Origin: Purshia tridentata
Taxonomy: Eukaryota; Streptophyta; Magnoliopsida; Rosales; Rosaceae
DNA: 64,000 bases
NCBI GenBank assembly: GCA_003254885.1
Contig: QANT01007445.1
Span: forward strand, 1-64,000
Direction: 5' to 3'
Shown here: positions 58,239 to 64,000 of the stretch, in pieces
Numbering within the stretch: position 1 is the stretch's first letter
How the letters are laid out: each line of letters opens with the position of its first letter
The notes under the pieces: generated by a model
Database searches by the model: none
Told to the model about the DNA's origin: nothing
The model's input: the letters and a program-made list of their open reading frames with translations, nothing else
Translations under genes and position numbers: made by a program

Positions 58239-60270
58239 TGTGACAAGGAGTTAATGAACTTTTGCATGTTCCTTGTGGTTCTGTAATTTGTACATATACC
58301 ATCTCCAAAATGAATCAGTGCCACGGTGCTCTCATGTACACTAGTGTGGAGAGCGAGGCAGAATATTCGACAAAATGAAAATTAGGAAGCCCTGTAAGCT
58401 TTCTAAAAACTCGATGCTAGGATAAATATAGAGATTGCCATTAAATGAACATTAGAGATTTGCTATTTTGGGCTCTCTTTATTAAGATAGCTACGTGGAA
58501 CAAGTAAAACTTGGGCAAAGTTAATGAAAATGAAAGATAAACTATTCAGTTTGGTTAAAGATTAATAATTATATTCAGAATATGTGTTGCAATAATTATA
58601 AAAAAAAAGTGTGTGCAAGACTGTTATTGGGAGGGAATTTGGGTATCTTATATATTAATTATGATTCACCAAACATTTGATATAAGATTTTGATGGGAGA
58701 GCTAGATATTGGAAAATCTTGCGGGTAGTTATAGTTGTGATAAAGAAGCAAACTCCTCCCAAACCAATTCTTCAAAATACAACCAGAAAATTGAAACCCT
58801 TAAGGGAAAAGAGGCCAAGATCACCACCATCACCCGCTACTCAATAAGCTTCCAAACCAAGCAATCATATTAATCCTAATTCTCTAACCACCTTTCACAG
58901 CATATGCTGTGACTCACCTTACCTTCCTATAAATTTGTTTCTTTTTTTTTAATGAATGAATAAAAATGCAGAACTATTAAGATGAAGTAATTTAATATAT
59001 TTTTACGCAATAATTTTGAAAAGTGTAAAATTATAATTTGATGGAATAATTTTAAGATACTTCTAGTAAAATATGTCGAATCTAAAATCATACTTTAATT
59101 AACACGTTCAATTGAATTGAGAATAATTATGAAAAGAAAAATATACATTATTCATAGACTTGATTTAATCATCTTGGATTGAAGAGATTAACACCATTAA
59201 TTTGCTGTGTCTGTGATGACCATTTAGTTAGACTCGATACGGCCACATTTATATCACAGTGACTGTGCCTCGTAGATAAAATTTAAATGTGAGGGTAATA
59301 AAGTCATTTTAGTAGATGTTCTGAAGTTGTTACTGATGCACGCACGTGACTGAGGGCTTGCTAATCGCCCAACTCTTAACTTCATGAAGCCGAAGACATC
59401 GAGAGAGAGAGAGAGTAAATGTATGTACTGCCGGTGTGTTTCTTGAACAATTTGAACATCGTTGGATCATCACCAATTGCATCAAAATCCAAAGGCTCAA
59501 ATCAACGAAATAAACGACAACTCGCTTCTCAGTCTCAAGACTCTTAACTGAATCGATGATTTTAAATGACTAAAACACCCTTGTCTAGTTCAAAGTAGCT
59601 GGTCTAACAATAAGGGCAGATCAAGTAAAAAACCGTAGCAGCTGCATCGATCGTAAAGCCGAGCTGGCATTCAGTTGAGCACTGTCACAAAAACGGTTTC
59701 GGATGCGTTTCGCTACTTTTGTTTCCCTCCAAATCTCCCGCTCTTTATAAACCAGCAATGCACCTCCATTCTTCAACTCTTCTGTCTCAGATCGGAGAAG
59801 GCGAAGCTTCTTTGTTCTGCTTTCTCTGCAGCTTCTGAGGTAAACCATTACTATTCCTTAATTTCTCTCCGATTTGTTATTTCTGTACTACTTTCTGATT
59901 AAAGATCCAACCAGCTTTCGTTATCTGCTTTAATCTTAGTTCGATTTCTCATCAATTTGTTCGTCTCTATATTGCTTCTCGATATGTGAAATCTCTGTTG
60001 CTAGCTTAATTAGCTTGTTTTTGATGACTTTGATCCATTTCTTGAAGTATAAACTTAAGCGCAATTTTTTCTCAGTCTTTTTCGATCAATTTTCTCGAAC
60101 GGTAATTCAGAGATTCAGAACAGTGCTCTGTTAAATTCCAGAATATAATTAAAAGAAAAGTCAAACGAAAACTGCAAGAAAAGTATGATTCGTGTTTGTT
60201 TGGATATTGCTTTTATTGATTATGTTCGTGTTGGTTCTGTAATTCATACACAGCAAAACTCCAATCGAAA
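58239..60270. other. Intergenic region and 5' leader of the CCCH gene
   Basis: Mostly AT-rich without a gene. A GA repeat lies at about 59400-59413. A donor at about 59839 (cttctgag/gtaaac) and an acceptor at about 60253 (catacacag) suggest a 5' UTR intron of about 410 bp for the CCCH gene. Confidence 0.5.
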
Positions 60271-61830
60271 ATGCAGAGCAACACCACCTCCTCCACCGCC
60301 AATGGCGCCACCTCCACAATATCTTCATCGCCGCTCAAATCGCAGCCTCAGTCAGATGACGTTGGATACGCTTCTCTCTACTCTGCTATCTTCGATCCCA
60401 AACCCTCCCTCACCCCTTACGACACTGAATCACACTCCGACGCGACCTCAACTCGCCGCCACCACAAACTCTACCACTCGGTTCTCGTCCAAGACCACCA
60501 GGAGATGGTCAATCGCCACAGCCTCTGCCTCAAGCGCCTCCACGAGGCCGCCGAGGAAGCCGACGCTCTCCGCCGCGAAAACAACCACCTCCGCACCGTC
60601 AACCTCGAGCTCAACAAGAACCTCAGTCTCCTCATCAACGCATCCATGCAGAAACAGTTCGGCTCCCCCAGTGCTGCTGCTTCCGTGCAGAGGACGCCGT
60701 TTGGGATCGTCAACGCGCTTCGCGGCCTGAGTATCAATGAAAAGGAGGATGAGGAAGTTTCCGACGAGAGCCCTACGAGCGTGATCGAGAGCGAGGACTC
60801 CGAAAATGCTGACGTGGAGAGGTTTTCGCTGCCGAAGAGTATCTCTGTGAGGTCCAACGGGTACGTGAAGGGTGCTCAGGCCGGTGCTAGCAATGCCGCC
60901 GCTCGGACTCGGACCGTGACTCGGCCTCGAACCGCCACTACATTCAATGCTTCTTCAGTAAGCCTTTAATTACGGATTTACTTTTTTAATGTTTGCTTTT
61001 ATTCACGGACATGCCATATTGCCATGCTTGATCTTTAATCTAATTACTGCGGTGGTTAATTTTGATTTTACTTGGTGTGTTTGTGTTTGTTTTGCCGATT
61101 GTTATTGTTTATTGTTAGCTTGAGAAATAAATTTTTTGTTGAATTCCAATGGAGGATGAGCTCCATTACTTTCTTGACCTGTTTAGTGTTCTTAAATGTG
61201 AGGTAACAATCTAAATGTGATGTAACAAACTAATGATTTTTCATTTTTACAGTAATAAAATATTTTTATGTATATTATCAATTCATAATTTTGTTTTTGT
61301 GGTTGAAGTATCTATTCATAATTCAGTACAACTAATTTCTGGTACTGAATTCAATAATTATTGGGTGAATTCAACTAATTTCAGGGTAGATATGGCAATG
61401 CGCATGTCCTGTTTGTAAAAATGAGCAAGTTAAGAGATGAGATGATTGTATATTTCCATCTTTAAGTGATTGTGTGTGATGGTGATTGATGGTGCAGCAA
61501 AAGGTTTACGTTCGTGGAGGAGGAGGGGTGAAGCAGGAGGAGCCACTTGAACTGGAGGTGTACAACCAAGGCATGTTGAAGACTGAGCTGTGCAACAAAT
61601 GGCAGGAGTGCGGTGCATGCCCATACGGAGAGCAGTGCCAATTCGCGCATGGGATCGAGGAGCTACGCCCTGTAATTCGCCACCCACGCTACAAGACTGA
61701 AGTCTGCAGGATGGTGCTTTCCGGTGTTGTCTGTCCGTATGGTCATCGATGCCATTTCCGTCACGCCCTCACTGACGAGGAGAAGTTCATGGGTCACAAT
61801 AAGCCCAGGTCACTCAAGCTGGACAGGTAA
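60271..61830 (+). CDS. Tandem CCCH zinc-finger protein (TTP type), C3H14/C3H15-like
   Basis: Two exons, 60271-60957 and 61498-61830, give 339 residues. The N-terminal half is Ser/Thr-rich and holds a Leu-zipper-like helix (about 75-125: [39 protein letters not shown]). The zinc fingers are canonical CX8CX5CX3H: Cys261-Cys270-Cys276-His280 and Cys299-Cys308-Cys314-His318, with an 18-residue linker and the lead-ins LKTELC and YKTEVC, as in animal TTP. From memory it matches Arabidopsis At1g68200 (C3H15) and its paralogue C3H14, which bind AU-rich RNA and act in secondary wall formation and anther development. It likely acts in both nucleus and cytoplasm, controlling mRNA. Exon 1 is notably GC-richer (many NNC codons) than its surroundings. 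Confidence 0.93.
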
Positions 61831-62968
61831 AAATATCATGTTTCATATATGATCATGACGGCAGTAATAAGAGAAATTGATGAGGTTGAGTAAAGTAGAC
61901 ATGTTTATATTACATATGCCTCAAATGGGAATATCGTATATAATAGTAATACTCATTATCATGTGGTAAGTGTGCGCAGTATGGAGAACATACATAAAAT
62001 AACAATAATAATTAGTGTCATATATGTACATGATGCTGCGGTAAAAGTGAGGAAAATGTATAAAGCTTCATTCCCAGAAGAAGGTGGAGAATAGTTAATG
62101 TTTCCAGATACACTAGAGAGATATGCACTCTTTTCCCTTTTGTAGCTGTTGATTTGGGTGCCTTTAAATAAGACATTTGAAGCATCCCAAATTAAGCAAC
62201 CCAAAAGAAACTCTTTTTAGTGATGTTATTTGATTCTAATTGGAATCAATGAATCAAAGCTGTTCCTCTCGCTTATTTGCTGTATGGTTCCTCTGTGTTG
62301 TGCTTCAAGTAATGCTCTTTTCGTTTTTGGTGATACAGTGGTGGTCTTCTTTTATTTTAGCTTTTTACAAATTATTACTTTAAATTTTGTCTGAAAGCCC
62401 ATTTATTTACAGTGAAGGAATCAATGAATCAACCACACTTATTTCTCTAAGTTTTGCTGGGGACAGGCACTACCCCATGTACCCCATCCTATCCATATTA
62501 TACCTACTGTGATTTATGCATCCTTTTATATATCTTGCCATTTATAGGTTCCTTGGCACCACCATGTATCAACTTTAAACAGTAATAGCAGGCGACTGAC
62601 TTTGGGTTGGGAAAAATGGCAAACTGAAAATTTGTGCCCATCTTGTTTCAAGTGGTGTAGATTGCAAAATAGATTGGGTCTTGGGCCTCTTGGACCTTAC
62701 GCGTTTGGAAAAATAAAATAAAATAGAGGACTGGGTTTGGAAACGCATCAGTCGAAGCCTTGTAAAGGCTTGAAAAATAAGATGGGCCCAAGAAACGGAG
62801 AAAAAGGAAAATGAGGAGGGCCTCGGGAGGCCCATTAGGGTAGAAGCCAGATTAAGGAGAGGAGTTCACCAATCCTATAAACTGTTACTATGGAGAAGGT
62901 GTGAAGGATTGAATTAAAGAAATGGGAGAAAGGGGAAAGGGAGAAAGGACTTGAGGAAGTTATTGGAT
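61831..62968. other. 3' region of CCCH gene and promoter of next transcript
   Basis: Left part is CCCH 3' UTR. From about 62690 it has the look of a promoter: three TGGGCC/GGCCCA elements and a TATA box. No gene lies between. Confidence 0.55.
62692..62881 (+). promoter_or_regulatory. Site II elements and TATA box before the gene at 62969
   Basis: TGGGCC at 62692-62697 and 62783-62788, GGCCCA at 62829-62834, and TATAAA at 62876-62881, about 90 bp before the ATG at 62969. Together these form a plausible plant core promoter of the growth-associated type. It supports a real transcript here even though the product is not recognised. Confidence 0.5.
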
Positions 62969-63145
62969 ATGGGTGAGTCGGTAAGAAACAAAACATGTTC
63001 ATCATCTTCCATCCCTCTTTCCGATTCCACCCATTCCGATGATTTCCTTCGGTTCCTCCTTTTCCTCAATTTTCTGATGCTCATTGCGGCTAGATGGTAT
63101 GCTCGCCTGCTCTCTCTTTTTCACCTCCCTCTTAACTTTTTTTAA
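62969..63145 (+). CDS. Possible small membrane protein or first exon of a longer gene
   Basis: From ATG (MGESVRNKTC) a 58-residue frame has a Ser-rich polar start and one hydrophobic stretch (FLRFLLFLNFLMLIAARW) before a stop. A good donor (GATG/GTATGC) follows the AARW codon region near 63097, so this could be exon 1 of a spliced gene, but no convincing next exon was found up to the window end. The preceding promoter signals support transcription. I do not recognise the protein, and it may be a short peptide. Confidence 0.35.
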   Translation: MGESVRNKTCSSSSIPLSDSTHSDDFLRFLLFLNFLMLIAARWYARLLSLFHLPLNFF

Positions 63146-64000
63146 TCTCTCTCTGTGATTCTTTATCAAATATGCTTCTAATTTTTTCTTATTTTCAAAC
63201 ATAACAGCTTATTGATTTCAATTACCCTCTGCTTCTCTAATCTCTTTGTTGATGTATTAAGTAAGGACTTTGAACTAGGTTCTCAACTTGTGATGGGTTC
63301 TTAATTTTCCAGATGTATAAATAAATATCAGCTAAGAGAAAAAGAAAATTGATGTTTATAAGCACTACACAGGACTTTCTGTGCTAAACCGTGTAAAACT
63401 AAGAAAGCTTAACAACGGAAGAGGCTTATTATCTCTATTCTTAAATCTTTATCGAGCTGTGCCACATCTTATATCCAGCCAATTTTCAAAGAATACAAGT
63501 TTAACAAGGGGGACTTACTGCCTCTAGCTTTCACCATTCTATGTCCTGCTTGTTTTACCCTGGCACTCTAATTCGTATCCCGACATTCCAAAAGATTGCC
63601 TATTCAAGGATTACAAAATTTAGAAAATAGTTGAGTTCCAGTCCTTTTTTCTTTTCTTTGGTGAGTTCAACAATTCTTGGGTAGAATCAACTCCTTGTAA
63701 TGTGAGGTGATGATGATAATTGATCTTTTGGGTTTCCTGTTTTGGGTCCAATATTTGGCCCATTCACAAAAGAATGAAAATGTACTAACTACTCCCAAAG
63801 AAAAAAGTGCAAGAAAAATAAAAATTTCAGTAATTCCTCAATGGGACCTTCCTTAGAAGACTTTCTATAAAAGTTTAGTCTATCTAAAGACTAAATATCT
63901 GTTTAAACATCTCTTTCGGACCACATACATGTGAAATATCTAATGTAGCGAAAATGATTTTCAAATAATTTTGATAATGAAGTTATGGAAGAAAAGAATA
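63146..64000. other. Window end without a recognised gene
   Basis: AT-rich sequence with no open frame of note. It could be intron or 3' UTR of the transcript starting near 62900, or plain intergenic DNA. No repeat or RNA gene was seen. Confidence 0.45.

Overview
The window is nuclear DNA from a flowering plant. It is AT-rich, its genes carry many short GT-AG introns, and the proteins are typical of eudicots (Aux/IAA, type-B-like response regulator, B-box and CCCH factors, an LRR receptor kinase). Codon and protein flavour suggest a woody rosid, possibly Rosaceae, but that is inference only. Four single N positions (326, 496, 27264, 39775) look like joins or ambiguous bases. I recognised no complete retrovirus-like element, no tRNA gene, no CRISPR array and nothing bacterial apart from a short fossil of plastid 16S rRNA.

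Layout: ZAR1-like receptor kinase (+, 1.3-3.6 kb); IAA32-like Aux/IAA (-, 4.8-5.6); alpha/beta hydrolase with a long internal insert (-, 7.6-11.1); Elongator subunit ELP2 (+, 12.4-17.4); Gln-rich PB1 protein (-, 19.8-22.2); an 8.3 kb gene-free stretch with two recent duplications, one wrapped around a plastid 16S fragment; two lipid phosphate phosphatases in tandem (+, 30.5-32.7 and 34.9-37.0); a small basic orphan protein (+, 39.1); a truncated and then a complete BAT1-type amino acid permease (+, 40.9-42.0 and 43.3-46.3); a divergent response regulator with REC and GARP domains (-, 46.8-49.4); a threefold repeat of about 290 bp (50.4-51.25); a Rad60/SUMO-like-domain protein (+, 51.8-53.8); a BBX27-like B-box gene with a damaged 3' half (+, 56-58.2); a tandem CCCH zinc-finger gene (+, 60.3-61.8); and a possible small membrane protein (+, 63.0).

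The genes do not form one pathway. What holds them together is old synteny. From memory of Arabidopsis locus numbers, BAT1, LPP1, the PB1 protein, IAA32 and ZAR1 are near neighbours at At2g01170-At2g01210. IAA34, the hydrolase and LPP2 lie at At1g15050-At1g15080. The SLD protein, BBX27, the CCCH protein and APRR6 lie at At1g68185-At1g68210. Here these sets sit in one 64 kb block, as expected if this genome kept an order that Arabidopsis split after its genome duplications.

Exon coordinates below were worked out by hand from splice consensus and reading phase. For every gene except the B-box gene they give one open reading frame of the expected family length. Nothing here looks like a wholly new biological system. 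The most striking observations are the plastid rRNA insert inside a 457 bp duplication, a nearly perfect 22-bp hairpin in a response-regulator intron, an old but still open truncated permease copy, and the decaying B-box gene.
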